64,000 bases of DNA from Anaerolineae bacterium (GTDB lineage: Bacteria; Chloroflexota; Anaerolineae; Aggregatilineales; UBA2796): contig JAHBVK010000009.1 in the NCBI GenBank assembly GCA_019637555.1, forward strand, positions 1 through 64,000. Reading direction: 5' to 3'. Positions 24,325 through 33,715 of this stretch are shown here, one piece after another. Made by a program: the position numbers and the translations under genes. The notes under the pieces were generated by a model, which saw only the letters and a program-made list of their open reading frames with translations, ran no database searches and was not told the DNA's origin. How positions within the stretch are numbered: the first letter of the stretch is position 1; the number at the start of each line of letters is the position of its first letter.

Positions 24325-24999
24325 ATGTATCGGCAGTCAAGGGGCGTCCCCGTTCTGTTTGTAGCGCTGGCTGCGGGAATGCTCGTATTCGGCGCTTACT
24401 ATCTGTGGCGCGGCGTAATGAGCTGGATGGAAAGCGGCGGTGATATCACCGCTCCGGCAACTGCTGCCGCTAGTCCTAGGGAGTCGGAAACGCCAGTACT
24501 GAGTACGCTTGATTCTGGCGCATCATTTGACTTTTCGCTCAATTCGCCGACGCCTGAACGCGCCTGTCTGATGTTTCGCGTGATCGTGGTGCGAGCGCGC
24601 ATCCGTGAATGTCCTGATACTTCATGCCGTACTTTGGAGCAGCCAGCGCAGGGCGCGCAGATCTGCGTATACAGCGTGGCACAGCCCGATCCTAAATACC
24701 CCGAAGCAGATCAGTGGTACGAAGTCAACCTTGATCCCGGCGATCCTTTACCGCGCCTCGGCTTTATGCGTAATGATGTGATCGAAGCGATCAGCCCGAC
24801 GAAACGCCCCACGCGTACGCCTCTGCCGCCACCAACTGTCACGCCTGCACCAACGAAGCGCCCCACCATCACGCTGACGCCATCAATGACTCTGACGCCG
24901 GAAGATACTTGGACGCCCAATCCGAACGCGCTGCCGACAGTTACGCCCGTGCCGCCGACTCCTGCTGCAACGCCAACCGAGCCAGTTCGATCCGCGTAA
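24325..24999 (+). CDS. Membrane-anchored SH3-like protein with Pro/Thr-rich tail
   Basis: A 224-residue protein of unknown function. One N-terminal transmembrane helix (about residues 9-27) probably anchors it outside the cytoplasm. A compact domain (about 80-155), containing VVRARIRECPDTSCRTLEQ and QWYEVNL, resembles a bacterial SH3 domain and has paired Cys that could form disulfides. The last 65 residues are a low-complexity tail of repeated Thr-Pro units (PTKRPT, TPTEP), a surface-exposed linker type common in Chloroflexota. It is a single gene between the sdh operon and the tRNA. A cell-wall or surface role is inferred only from architecture. Confidence 0.7.
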   Translation: MYRQSRGVPVLFVALAAGMLVFGAYYLWRGVMSWMESGGDITAPATAAASPRESETPVLSTLDSGASFDFSLNSPTPERACLMFRVIVVRARIRECPDTSCRTLEQPAQGAQICVYSVAQPDPKYPEADQWYEVNLDPGDPLPRLGFMRNDVIEAISPTKRPTRTPLPPPTVTPAPTKRPTITLTPSMTLTPEDTWTPNPNALPTVTPVPPTPAATPTEPVRSA

Positions 25000-25025
25000 A
25001 CCCGCCTGATCAGTGCGAATGGGAC

Positions 25026-25054
25026 TTCACCACGCTGCTGCGGTTTGCTATAAT
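25026..25054 (+). promoter_or_regulatory. Promoter of tRNA-Arg
   Basis: A perfect TATAAT at 25049-25054 is preceded by TG one base upstream (extended -10). A TTCACC -35-like hexamer lies at 25026-25031 with a 17-base spacer. The tRNA begins 11 bases after the -10 box. Confidence 0.65.
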
Positions 25055-25064
25055 GCTGAGTTGA

Positions 25065-25137
25065 GGTCCCGTAGTTCAGAGGATAGAACAAGCGTTTCCT
25101 AAACGCTGTGTCGGGGGTTCGATTCCCTCCGGGACCA
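25065..25137 (+). tRNA. tRNA-Arg (anticodon CCT)
   Basis: A 73-base cloverleaf. The acceptor arms GGTCCCG (25065-25071) and CGGGACC (25130-25136) pair fully, with discriminator A at 25137. The D-arm contains TAGTTCAGAGGATAGAAC. The anticodon stem AGCGT/ACGCT holds the loop TTCCTAA with anticodon CCT, which reads AGG. The T-arm loop is GGTTCGATTCC. The CCA end is not encoded. Confidence 0.95.
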
Positions 25138-25224
25138 AACGCAACCACTTGGGCAAGCTCCGCAGAATGACGACTTTCAGGGCGAAATACCGTTGAGAAT
25201 ATCCTAGCTAATGTGACTAGTCGT

Positions 25225-26685
25225 CTAACCCTGAATCTTGAACGCAAACGCATGTTGACACGGCGGTTGATCGGGCAGTTGGATCGTCAATCCTTCTGCA
25301 TTTTGCTGCCACGCTAGTGCGCCCGGATAACCCAAGAGTTGTACGTTCGCAATCTCCCCCGACCATAAGCCAGTAGCGCTGCCCAATGACTTGATTGTCA
25401 CAGAGGTGCCGGGCCATGCCAGCGCCATGGCATACAAAATATCGCCGCTGGTGGTGAACCGGATGTCCTGTCCGGTGAAGGCAGTTCGTTGAGTATCCGT
25501 GAACTGCCCCTCACTAATCTGAGTAGGACCTTCGCCAAAGACTTTCCATGGGCGCGTACCGTAAATCGCTTCGCCATTCGTAGCTAACCAGTCTCCGATT
25601 CCTAGGAGAAGTTTTTCCTCTTGATCAGGGATTACTCCATCGGGGCGAGGACCAATGTTAAGCAGCAGTGACCCGTTCTTGCTGACGATATCTATGAGAT
25701 CGTCAACAATGTCATCTACGGTTTTGTAATCCTGATTATTGACGTAACCCCATGAGTTTTTTGAGACAGCAGTATCGGTTTGCCAGAACAGGCGGCGAAT
25801 ACCCGATAACTGTCCGCGCTCAATATCGTAAACAGCCGAACCTTCAGGAAAAGCATCGTGCTTGTAGTTGATCGCCACCCCACGATTCCACTCGGCGCCC
25901 CGATTGTAGTAATAGGCAGCAAACTTCTGGAGATAAGGCACGAACACGTTTTGCCTGATCCACCAATCGAACCAGACAACTTGCGGCTTGTATTTATCCA
26001 CTAGCTCACAATTTCGAGCCAACCAATTCGTCAGAAATGCTTCGTCCGGTTTGGGTTCCCAATCACGGCTATGCCAGGCGTCAGGTTCGACTATCCAATC
26101 CTTCGGTCCGGGCTTGGCTGGACCGTAAAAGGCGCTATACGCTTCGTCCTGTACATCTGAGTCAAACTGCATGCCGCCGTTCATGAACCACCAGTGCTCG
26201 GCACGATGATTGGATAGACCGAAAACCAGATCGTGCTGGTGCACTGCCTCCGCAAGATCACCGATCAAATCTCGCTGTGGACCCATTTTCGCAGCAGTCC
26301 AATCCGAAAATGCCGAGTCGTACATGGCGAATCCGTCGTGATGTTCCGCTACAGGCACCACGTAGCGTGCACCTGCTTTCTTGAACAACTGTGCCCAATG
26401 AACAGGCTCGAAATTCTCCGCTTTGAACAGCGGAATAAAATCTTTGTACCCGAAGTCTTTGTGTGCGCCATGGGTTTCGAGATGATGCTTGAACTCCGCC
26501 GATCCCTGTAAATACATATTGCGTGGATACCATTCGTTAGCAAACGCAGGTACGGCGTACAGCCCCCAGTGGATGAAAATGCCGAATTTCGCATCTTGAT
26601 ACCAATCGGGCACCGTATATTGCGTTAGCGACTCCCACGATGCCTGATATGGTCCGTTCGCAATTACCTGATCAATCGAGGACAT
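25225..26685 (-). CDS. GH29 alpha-L-fucosidase
   Basis: A 486-residue GH29 enzyme that releases alpha-linked L-fucose. The N-terminal signature KFGIFIHWGLYAVPAFANEW is followed by HHDGFAMYDS. The expected nucleophile is Asp240 in VVWFDWW. A C-terminal beta-sandwich follows the barrel. No signal peptide is seen, so it acts on imported oligosaccharides in the cytoplasm. GGAGC lies upstream of the ATG. It is the last gene of a minus-strand locus with a GH31 enzyme and a sugar importer. Fucosidase plus alpha-xylosidase fits breakdown of fucosylated xyloglucan side chains. Confidence 0.9.
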   Translation of the reverse strand: MSSIDQVIANGPYQASWESLTQYTVPDWYQDAKFGIFIHWGLYAVPAFANEWYPRNMYLQGSAEFKHHLETHGAHKDFGYKDFIPLFKAENFEPVHWAQLFKKAGARYVVPVAEHHDGFAMYDSAFSDWTAAKMGPQRDLIGDLAEAVHQHDLVFGLSNHRAEHWWFMNGGMQFDSDVQDEAYSAFYGPAKPGPKDWIVEPDAWHSRDWEPKPDEAFLTNWLARNCELVDKYKPQVVWFDWWIRQNVFVPYLQKFAAYYYNRGAEWNRGVAINYKHDAFPEGSAVYDIERGQLSGIRRLFWQTDTAVSKNSWGYVNNQDYKTVDDIVDDLIDIVSKNGSLLLNIGPRPDGVIPDQEEKLLLGIGDWLATNGEAIYGTRPWKVFGEGPTQISEGQFTDTQRTAFTGQDIRFTTSGDILYAMALAWPGTSVTIKSLGSATGLWSGEIANVQLLGYPGALAWQQNAEGLTIQLPDQPPCQHAFAFKIQG

Positions 26686-26791
26686 GTTTGCTCCAGCAGA
26701 TTTGACTTAGATGTTGGGAAGCGGGTTGGCATGTAGCCATCTTATTCCGGGCTGTTGTGCTTGACCACCTATTGAAGAATGGTCAACCAAG

Positions 26792-29227
26792 TCACAGCAC
26801 TACGCTAATTTCCTGTCTTTCATAAAGTACAAGATGGTGTGACAAAGCCTGTGCCTGATAATTCTCAGGCGACTTGTCGTTAATGAAGATTCGGAAGTTT
26901 CGTGTGTCTGGCATTCCCGGATAACTGCCCTGAGACTGGTGAAAAGTGAGCCGCCTCGATGCGTCATTCCAAGTAAGGCGGATAGTTGAAAACTGTCCCT
27001 GCTCATAGTTGTAGTTGTCGCCTTCGTCTTCGTAAAGTGTGAAGTGCGCATCCTGACCCGGATATATGTGCAAATCGAGGGGACTGTTGGCACCCTCAGC
27101 GCTATGCTGAATGTCAGGACCTAGCGGAAGGATCGAACCTGCACGCACATACAGCGGCATGGTATCCAGTGCAGCATTCGCCGTGATCGTTTGTCCGCCG
27201 CTGTAACGTGTACCCGTCCAAAAGTCGTACCAATCAGCGCCCTGTGGTAAGTATACCGATCTGGATTTGCTAATGTCCTTAAGGGGCGTAGACTGTGGAG
27301 CATAATACAAAGGCTCCGTCACAGGGTTTACGAGTAGGGCTGGTCCGAACATATACTGATCGCAGACATTGTAGACTGCCGGATCACAACGGAAATCGAA
27401 CGGTAGTGCACGCAGCATGGTGTAGTCTTCATGCGTGACCATACCTGCTAATGAATAGATATAGGGAATTAGGCGATAGCGAAGCCGCAAAAATTTCACT
27501 AGTGCGTCGTAGAACATTTCTCCCGGTTCGCCGAAGCGCCAGATTTCACGCGGCGTATCGGTGCCGTGAGCGCGAAACATCGGCAGAAACGCGCCGAATT
27601 GGAACCAGCGCACATATAATTCACGGTAGCCCATGTCCTCGACACCACGATTGAAGTCACCGTTCCAGAACCACAACTTCGGATCATTTTTGACGAAGAA
27701 CGCACCAATGTCAGTAGTCCAATAGGGGACGCCAGTCGCACAGAAATTTAGCCCATCAGCGATCTGTCGGCGCAGTGTGCCCCATGTAGCTGACACATCG
27801 CCGGACCAAGTGATCGTGCTGTAGCGCTGCTGCCCTAGATAGGCAGATCGAGTCAGGTTGACCACTCGCTTATCACTGGTGGTGCTGCGCTGACCCTCAT
27901 AGATTCCCTGCGAGTGCAGCAGCGAGAAGGCATTGATGAATTCCGGGTCCAGATACCTTTTTGCTTCTCCGGTATTGATGCGCAGTCGCTCTTCTGGTTC
28001 AGGTTTGATCGCCCCCATCCAATCCGCCTGAAATGGCTCTGTGCAGTCGCACCACCAAGCGTCGATTCCATGGCTGAACAATCCATCATTTGCTTGGTTC
28101 CAGTAGAGGGCGCGTGCTTGCTCCTTAAAGGCGTCATAGGTTGCTTGATTGCCCAGCAAATAGCTGTGTTCGCGCATCTCCCGCCAGTTATCACCACCCG
28201 GATTCATGATTGGCCAAATCGAAATCATCAAGTGCGTATTCAGGCGATGTAAATCCGCCATCAGCTTTTTCGGATCAGGGAATCGTTCGGGATCAAGCGT
28301 CTTCTGCCCCCACAGGTCGCGGGTCCAAGACTTCCAATCTTGCACGATGCAGTCTAGCGGCAGACCGCGCTTCCGGTATTCGGTCACCACGTCAATGAGT
28401 TCACTTTGTGAAACATAGGTTTCTTTAGACTGTATGTACCCGAACGCCCAGCGAGGAAGCATTGGCGTCTTACCGGTTAGGTGTCGAACATGACGAACGA
28501 TCTGATCAAACTCTGGACCGGCAATGAAGTAATAATCCATTTCATCATCAACATCCGTCCAGATATAGGAACCGAAGGCATCGTCATGGAAGGTCATCAG
28601 CGAATAACTATCCAGTAGAATTCCGTATCCTCTAGTTGAGAGCAGCACCGGGATGACAACCTTCATATTTTGCTGATAGAGGTACTGGTGCTGACCTCGC
28701 AAATTCATCATACCTTCTTCGTGGGAGCCAAGCCCGTACAAGGCTTCATCTGCTGCCCACTCAAATTCGAGCTTGGTGTGAAAAGCCTGCCGATCAACGA
28801 CCTGTTTGACAGACGCGCTATATGCCCGGACGCCATCAACGTCTTTGCGCACCTGAGCCTCCGCCGTTTCATCAAATACTGATTTGACGACGTCAATAGG
28901 TACGAGTGTTTTGCCACCCCGATCCGGTTCTTTGGTTAGCACCGCGCCAGCACTGTTTAGATAGGTAAATGCGCCCGTATGCTTGTTGATCCGGATTGTC
29001 AGTTTCGGTGTCGAAAATATGAGGGCGTCTGGAGTTTCCCCCATTTCAAAAGCTACAGACGGGTCGGGAGCACTCTGGATCATCAAACTTGCCCTAGTGC
29101 TGAATTCGCGTGTCAGTGCATAGCGAATACGAACAATACTGTCTGAATACGGGGTCAGTTCGAGAAATCCGCTGGCAGTCTCGACAATCACGGAATTGCC
29201 GAGAAGGGTGTATTGAATTGCGTGCAA
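26792..29227 (-). CDS. GH31 alpha-xylosidase or alpha-glucosidase
   Basis: An 811-residue GH31 enzyme. The catalytic nucleophile is in DAWWCDCTEPF (Asp394) and the acid/base in TITWSGDVSATWG (Asp477). A galactose-mutarotase-like N-domain and C-terminal beta domains flank the barrel. The DAWWxDxTEP form resembles alpha-xylosidases acting on xyloglucan (Xyl31A type) more than starch-type glucosidases. It has no signal peptide, so it acts inside the cell. The start is TTG at 29227 with GGAG 8 bases upstream; no suitable in-frame ATG is nearby. It lies between the importer genes and the fucosidase in one locus. Confidence 0.9.
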   Translation of the reverse strand: MHAIQYTLLGNSVIVETASGFLELTPYSDSIVRIRYALTREFSTRASLMIQSAPDPSVAFEMGETPDALIFSTPKLTIRINKHTGAFTYLNSAGAVLTKEPDRGGKTLVPIDVVKSVFDETAEAQVRKDVDGVRAYSASVKQVVDRQAFHTKLEFEWAADEALYGLGSHEEGMMNLRGQHQYLYQQNMKVVIPVLLSTRGYGILLDSYSLMTFHDDAFGSYIWTDVDDEMDYYFIAGPEFDQIVRHVRHLTGKTPMLPRWAFGYIQSKETYVSQSELIDVVTEYRKRGLPLDCIVQDWKSWTRDLWGQKTLDPERFPDPKKLMADLHRLNTHLMISIWPIMNPGGDNWREMREHSYLLGNQATYDAFKEQARALYWNQANDGLFSHGIDAWWCDCTEPFQADWMGAIKPEPEERLRINTGEAKRYLDPEFINAFSLLHSQGIYEGQRSTTSDKRVVNLTRSAYLGQQRYSTITWSGDVSATWGTLRRQIADGLNFCATGVPYWTTDIGAFFVKNDPKLWFWNGDFNRGVEDMGYRELYVRWFQFGAFLPMFRAHGTDTPREIWRFGEPGEMFYDALVKFLRLRYRLIPYIYSLAGMVTHEDYTMLRALPFDFRCDPAVYNVCDQYMFGPALLVNPVTEPLYYAPQSTPLKDISKSRSVYLPQGADWYDFWTGTRYSGGQTITANAALDTMPLYVRAGSILPLGPDIQHSAEGANSPLDLHIYPGQDAHFTLYEDEGDNYNYEQGQFSTIRLTWNDASRRLTFHQSQGSYPGMPDTRNFRIFINDKSPENYQAQALSHHLVLYERQEISVVL

Positions 29228-29290
29228 GTGTGTACTCCATGTTTAGAAGAGAAGCTAACCCGTCTTATAGTGCACATGCCAGCGCGACAC

Positions 29291-30112
29291 TTAGCCTTTT
29301 ACAGCTCCCGTTGTCAAGCCGCTGAGAATGAATCGTTGTCCCGCTAAATAGATCAGAATCACGGGAAGAATAGTGAGCAATATATCGGCGGACACCAGAT
29401 TCCAGTTCTGCTGATATTGACCAAAGAAGTTGTAGACTGCCAGAGTCATGGGCCAGTTGGCACTATTGTTTAGATAGTAGAGAGGCAGCAGGAAATCGTT
29501 CCAGACGCCTAGAAAATTCAAGAGTCCTGTCGTCACCAGTACGGGCGTGAGTAGTGGCAGAATCACGCGGACAAACAGGGGGATAGGTCCGCAGCCATCA
29601 ATGGTAGCAGCCTCATCTAACTCTCTGGGAATCGAATCAATAAAACCATAGATGAGAAAAACAGCAAAGGGAATTTGCGTTGCGGTGTACAGAATTATTA
29701 TCCCACCCTTCGTGTTGATCAGATGGGTAATCTGCATAATTTTGGTGAGCGTAAAGAAATTCATAGGCAGCGCAATGCCCATGATCAAGAAGAAATACAA
29801 AAATCGATTTAAGCGTGTTCGGTTACGCGACAAAACATAGGCAGCCATCGCGGCAATGAGAGTGCCCAAGATTGTTGAACTTGAGGCATAGAGAACACTA
29901 TTGAGAAAACTCGTCACCAGTTTTCCCCTGTCAATCACAGTTGAAAAGTTTTCCAGCGAAATCGTGGTTGGCAGTTCAATGCCCATCGAACTAGCCTGCG
30001 CCGCAGTTTTGAAGGCATTGGTGAGGATTAGGTATACCGGAATAACCATGATCAGGCTGGCAATTATGGCAGCAAGATGGGCGCCAGCGCGTTGAAGTCG
30101 TTTAGGTTGCAT
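29291..30112 (-). CDS. Carbohydrate ABC transporter permease (MalG-like)
   Basis: A 273-residue CUT1 permease with six membrane helices. The EAA loop, which docks the ATPase, reads ELDEAATIDGCGPIPLFVRV. It ends in the family's typical GLTTGAVKG. It pairs with the MalF-like permease just upstream (33 bases apart) and with the solute-binding protein beyond it. No ATPase gene is present in the locus. Confidence 0.93.
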   Translation of the reverse strand: MQPKRLQRAGAHLAAIIASLIMVIPVYLILTNAFKTAAQASSMGIELPTTISLENFSTVIDRGKLVTSFLNSVLYASSSTILGTLIAAMAAYVLSRNRTRLNRFLYFFLIMGIALPMNFFTLTKIMQITHLINTKGGIIILYTATQIPFAVFLIYGFIDSIPRELDEAATIDGCGPIPLFVRVILPLLTPVLVTTGLLNFLGVWNDFLLPLYYLNNSANWPMTLAVYNFFGQYQQNWNLVSADILLTILPVILIYLAGQRFILSGLTTGAVKG

Positions 30113-30145
30113 AAGTAGCTCGTTTGCTCGCGTTCTACGGGTGAT

Positions 30146-31024
30146 TTAATTGTTGACCGATTCGCGTTCCAGCAGCCGAATCACAAAATAGCCTGCGACA
30201 ATGAGAATGATGAACAAGATACTGGAGATTGCCGTACCGAGTCCGTATTGTCCTTGAGAAAACGCTTTAAATATCTGCGTGGAAAGCACCTCGGTTGCGT
30301 AACCCGGACCACCGTTGGTCAGAGCATACACAATGTCGAAGACGCGCAGTCCGTACAGAATATTGAGCACCGTAACGACTACGATTGCGGGCATGAGCAA
30401 TGGGAAAGTAATGTGGCGAAATCTCGACCAAGCGTTGGCGCCATCCACCTCGGCAGACTCGTAATACTCACGGGGGATCGTTTGCAGACCCGCGAGCAGG
30501 ATGACCATGATGTAGCCGACGCCTTTCCACGTATCGACCCCGATAACGGAATGCAAGGCAATACGTGGATCGACCAACCACGGTTTTGCCAGTCCATCCA
30601 GCTCTATTCCGCGCAAAAAGGTGTTGAGCAACCCTGTAGCCGGATTCAAAATTGATCTAAAGATCAAGGCAACAACAAGCGTGGGCAGCACAGCGGGTAA
30701 GTAAATCAGCGTTCGATAGACATGGGTAAACCGTTTGATGCCTTCATTCAGCAGTAATGCCAATGCCAGACCAAAAACCAGCTTAAGAATGCTGCTATTC
30801 ACGGTGAAGATGAGCGTATTCCAGATGTAGGTCAGGTAGTTTTCACCCGGCGAGAAGATCCTAGTGAAGTTTTCTAAGCCGATGAAACTCACTTCGTCGT
30901 AATAGCTGCTCCAGTCAGTAAACGCGTAGGCGATGCCACTCAAACTAGGAATGATGAAAAAAACTAGGTACAAGGTAAGAGCAGCCAGCACAAAATAGAA
31001 AGGATATTGGCTTCGACGTTTCAT
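30146..31024 (-). CDS. Carbohydrate ABC transporter permease (MalF-like)
   Basis: About 292 residues with six membrane helices and an EAA loop (YESAEVDGANAWSRFRHITFP). The ATG at 31024 is preferred, with AGGA about 8 bases upstream. The frame can extend to a TTG at 31057, but that codon lies inside the hairpin at 31052-31078. It forms the importer with the MalG-like protein and the solute-binding protein, probably for xyloglucan-derived oligosaccharides. Confidence 0.92.
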   Translation of the reverse strand: MKRRSQYPFYFVLAALTLYLVFFIIPSLSGIAYAFTDWSSYYDEVSFIGLENFTRIFSPGENYLTYIWNTLIFTVNSSILKLVFGLALALLLNEGIKRFTHVYRTLIYLPAVLPTLVVALIFRSILNPATGLLNTFLRGIELDGLAKPWLVDPRIALHSVIGVDTWKGVGYIMVILLAGLQTIPREYYESAEVDGANAWSRFRHITFPLLMPAIVVVTVLNILYGLRVFDIVYALTNGGPGYATEVLSTQIFKAFSQGQYGLGTAISSILFIILIVAGYFVIRLLERESVNN

Positions 31025-31051
31025 TCCATTATTCCTGCACATAATAGTCAT

Positions 31052-31078
31052 CCCCAATCTGCTTAGCGCAGATTGGGG
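31052..31078. repeat. Perfect hairpin between binding-protein and permease genes
   Basis: CCCCAATCTGC and GCAGATTGGGG form an 11-bp perfect stem with a 5-base loop, and there is no T-run. It lies between the solute-binding protein gene and the MalF-like gene, where such stems usually protect the upstream mRNA and reduce permease expression. Confidence 0.75.
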
Positions 31079-31121
31079 GTGATTGAACTAGTTGGGAGCT
31101 TGTACTAAGTTAAGGCGGCGA

Positions 31122-32405
31122 CTATTGCCAAGCCGGGTCTTTGGCAGCTTTAGCGAGATCTGCTCGGCGCTTGTCGATGCTGACCAGCACATCCTTCGGC
31201 TGCATTGCTCCGGTGAACATGGCTGTTAAGTCCTTGCCGATGTCCATCCACTGTGGATTGACATAGTTGACCGCCGTCTGGTAAACGGTGCCTCGATCAG
31301 GGTGGGTATCGAGGAAGGCTTGCTGGCTGGGCAGCAGTTTGCTTTTCACACCAGTGAAGGGCAGGCTGCTCCACGCGGCATTATCATCGAGAAGAAACTG
31401 CAGGTTCTCGGGCTGCGTGAGGAAATCAAAGTACTGTTTTGCCGCGTCAACATGTGCTGACCCTGAGTAAATGAACATCGTTGGTCCGGCGGGGTTGATA
31501 TTCAAAAGCTGATTATCAGCCAGCGGGATTACGAACTGACCGAAGGAATCAGCCTTCACCTCTGGATAGTCCGTTTCAACCTGTTGAGGGAAGGTGAGAT
31601 TCGCCAGAATCATGGCGACGTTGCCAGTGGCTAGCGCTTTCGTTCTATCAGCATACGCATCGGACAGTGCATTCTGACCCATGAATCCGCTGTCGTACAC
31701 TTCCTTAAGCTGTTCTAGAGCCGTCAGCATGGTTGCATTGTCAGCAAAAGTCGCCTTGTTAGCATTCAGTTCTTCAGCCAGACCCGGCGTAGCCTGTTCG
31801 TAGCGCGGTCCATTCTCAGGGAACCACAGGACGTGATGCCAGCCATCAGAGATCGGCTCATAGATCGGCTGAACGCCAGCATCCAGCAGCTTCTGGCACA
31901 GTGCCTTGAAATCGGCATAAGACTTAGGTTCGGTCAGCCCGTACTTCTCAAAAATCGCCTTGTTGTAGCTGATCACCCACGTAGTACCGTAGATGTCCCA
32001 AAGCGTTAAGCCGTAGAGTTTGCCATTGACTGTTGATTGTGCAGCGACCAATGGGTCTTCCAACTTCGCCCACGCTGCATCAGATAGATCGACAGCGTTC
32101 TTTTCCACATCGTACTGAATGGTGAGGTCTGTAACACCGCTCTGCCCGCCGAAGATATCGGGAGCTTCGCCGGAATTCAGCTTGGTCTTTAGCACGCTGA
32201 AATATTGATCTGCCGGAACGATCTGGTAGTCGATATGAATTCCAGTCTGCTCCTCAAACTTTTGCGCCAACTCTTGCTCACCTTCGAATATCCATCCTTG
32301 GCTAGACAGATAGGTTAAGGTGACCTTCTCCTGAGCGTGTGTCGGTACCCCCCGCAATCCGGCAACGGTCATGAGCAAAATTGTGAATATAACGAGCTTT
32401 TTCAT
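31122..32405 (-). CDS. Extracellular sugar-binding protein (family 1)
   Basis: About 427 residues. A signal peptide (MKKLVIFTILLMTVAGLRG... ending THAQE) has no lipobox, so the protein is secreted or held in the envelope by other means. The mature protein has the SBP_bac_1 fold, which binds oligosaccharides. The ATG at 32405 is chosen because GAGGAGA lies 7 bases upstream; the frame open to 32495 adds 30 residues lacking signal-peptide character. It is followed by a hairpin and two permease genes, then GH31 and GH29. It is likely repressed by the adjacent LacI protein. Confidence 0.92.
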   Translation of the reverse strand: MKKLVIFTILLMTVAGLRGVPTHAQEKVTLTYLSSQGWIFEGEQELAQKFEEQTGIHIDYQIVPADQYFSVLKTKLNSGEAPDIFGGQSGVTDLTIQYDVEKNAVDLSDAAWAKLEDPLVAAQSTVNGKLYGLTLWDIYGTTWVISYNKAIFEKYGLTEPKSYADFKALCQKLLDAGVQPIYEPISDGWHHVLWFPENGPRYEQATPGLAEELNANKATFADNATMLTALEQLKEVYDSGFMGQNALSDAYADRTKALATGNVAMILANLTFPQQVETDYPEVKADSFGQFVIPLADNQLLNINPAGPTMFIYSGSAHVDAAKQYFDFLTQPENLQFLLDDNAAWSSLPFTGVKSKLLPSQQAFLDTHPDRGTVYQTAVNYVNPQWMDIGKDLTAMFTGAMQPKDVLVSIDKRRADLAKAAKDPAWQ

Positions 32406-32563
32406 GAGGTTCTCCTCTAGAAGCACTAAGTGATTCCTACTTGGAATGGCGACGACCCTGTCGCACTGGCAGCCATAAACGGCAACAGGCAACACGAAAC
32501 TAGCAGGTAAACATCATAAGTTGACCCCTCCGTGATAAGTTTTCATTCAGTTGAAAGTGATGT

Positions 32564-32589
32564 GTGCTCTCAAAAAGTTAAAAGAGCAC
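32564..32589. repeat. Stem-loop downstream of lacI-type gene
   Basis: GTGCTCT (32564-32570) pairs with AGAGCAC (32583-32589) around a 12-base loop. Read on the minus strand it follows the LacI stop closely and could slow or end transcription. There is no T-run after the stem, so a true intrinsic terminator is uncertain. Confidence 0.4.
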
Positions 32590-32594
32590 GGAAG

Positions 32595-33644
32595 TTAAGT
32601 CGCTGCTTGTGTACTCTCCCGAACGATCAGTTTGGGCTTAACGAGAATTTGTTGTGCTGGAAGCAGTGGCTCGTTGAGTTTTTCGGTCATCATTAAGGTT
32701 GCCCGGTAGCTCACCTCGTAAGAAGACCATTCAAATGCAGTCAGGGACGGTGTAGTCCCGTTGGCAAATTCACCGAAGCCGATGGCGAGGACTGAACAAT
32801 CTTCTGGTACGCGATAGCCCCGCTGGGCTAATGCTTTCATGCTCCCCGCAGCGACCATGTGATTGCAGGTGACGATGGCAGTTAGCTGTGGATTTTCGTC
32901 CAGCAGTTCGTGGGTGCCGGAGATGCCATCCTCAACACTGGAAAACGCTACTTCTCGATAATGGGGATGCAGCTTATGCTGATGCAAGGCGTGTTCGTAA
33001 CCTTCGAAGGAGCGAACTGCCGGACCCAGTTTGGAGTTGCGCCAGCTTTCCGGATAAGTGAGAAAACCGATTTCTCGATGTCCCAGCTCAACCAGATGAC
33101 TAAACGCGGAAATGATGGCAGATTCAAAATCGAGATCGATAAAGGTGAGACCTTGCAGATCGGCGCAGCGACCAATCATCACAAATGGATGCTCATTCTC
33201 GCGCAGAAGATCGACCCGCCAGTCGTCGAGTCGTACCTGCAACAGCATCATTCCATCGATCTGGTTGCTCCGAAACATGTTCAGCAGTGTATCTGGAGTC
33301 AGTTGCGAGACAAGGAAATTGAGGAAGTAGTCATGTTCACCTGCCGCCGCCGCCGCGCCAGTAATGTAAGGGGTTTCGACGACACCACGAACGAGGTGCG
33401 GCGATTCCACTGGATAGTGCAATGCCAGTGTTTGACTCGCGCCGCCTCGCAGTTGCCGAGCTTGGAAATGAGGAACGTAACCTAGCTGCTTAATTGCCTG
33501 ATTGACCCGATCCCGTGTCTCTTCCGCTACATATTCCTTGTTATTGAGAATACGGGAGACCGTTGGAACCGATACGCCAGCCGCCTTAGCGACATCAGCA
33601 ATGGTTACGCCCTGCTTAAGATTTTTGGGTTTTCCCTTAATCAT
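32595..33644 (-). CDS. LacI-family transcriptional regulator
   Basis: A 349-residue repressor. An N-terminal LacI helix-turn-helix (VTIADVAKAAGVSVPTVSRI) and hinge are followed by a periplasmic-binding-protein-like effector domain. It is the first gene of the minus-strand sugar locus. A perfect 46-bp palindrome sits 6 bases before its start codon and is the natural candidate for its own operator. The effector is probably a sugar or oligosaccharide from the GH29/GH31 pathway. Confidence 0.92.
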   Translation of the reverse strand: MIKGKPKNLKQGVTIADVAKAAGVSVPTVSRILNNKEYVAEETRDRVNQAIKQLGYVPHFQARQLRGGASQTLALHYPVESPHLVRGVVETPYITGAAAAAGEHDYFLNFLVSQLTPDTLLNMFRSNQIDGMMLLQVRLDDWRVDLLRENEHPFVMIGRCADLQGLTFIDLDFESAIISAFSHLVELGHREIGFLTYPESWRNSKLGPAVRSFEGYEHALHQHKLHPHYREVAFSSVEDGISGTHELLDENPQLTAIVTCNHMVAAGSMKALAQRGYRVPEDCSVLAIGFGEFANGTTPSLTAFEWSSYEVSYRATLMMTEKLNEPLLPAQQILVKPKLIVRESTQAAT

Positions 33645-33650
33645 AAATCG

Positions 33651-33696
33651 CTCTAAAATCGTTTTCTGATAACGTTATCAGAAAACGATTTTAGAG
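33651..33696. promoter_or_regulatory. Perfect 46-bp palindrome, candidate LacI operator
   Basis: Each arm is 23 bases and the two arms are exact reverse complements, with the centre between 33673 and 33674. The inner part (CTGATAACGTTATCAG) has the central CG and symmetry of LacI-family operators. It lies immediately upstream of the lacI-type start codon at 33644, so bound repressor would block the gene's own 5' end and anything co-transcribed. Confidence 0.75.
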
Positions 33697-33715
33697 TCAA
33701 CATGTTAATCTATAT

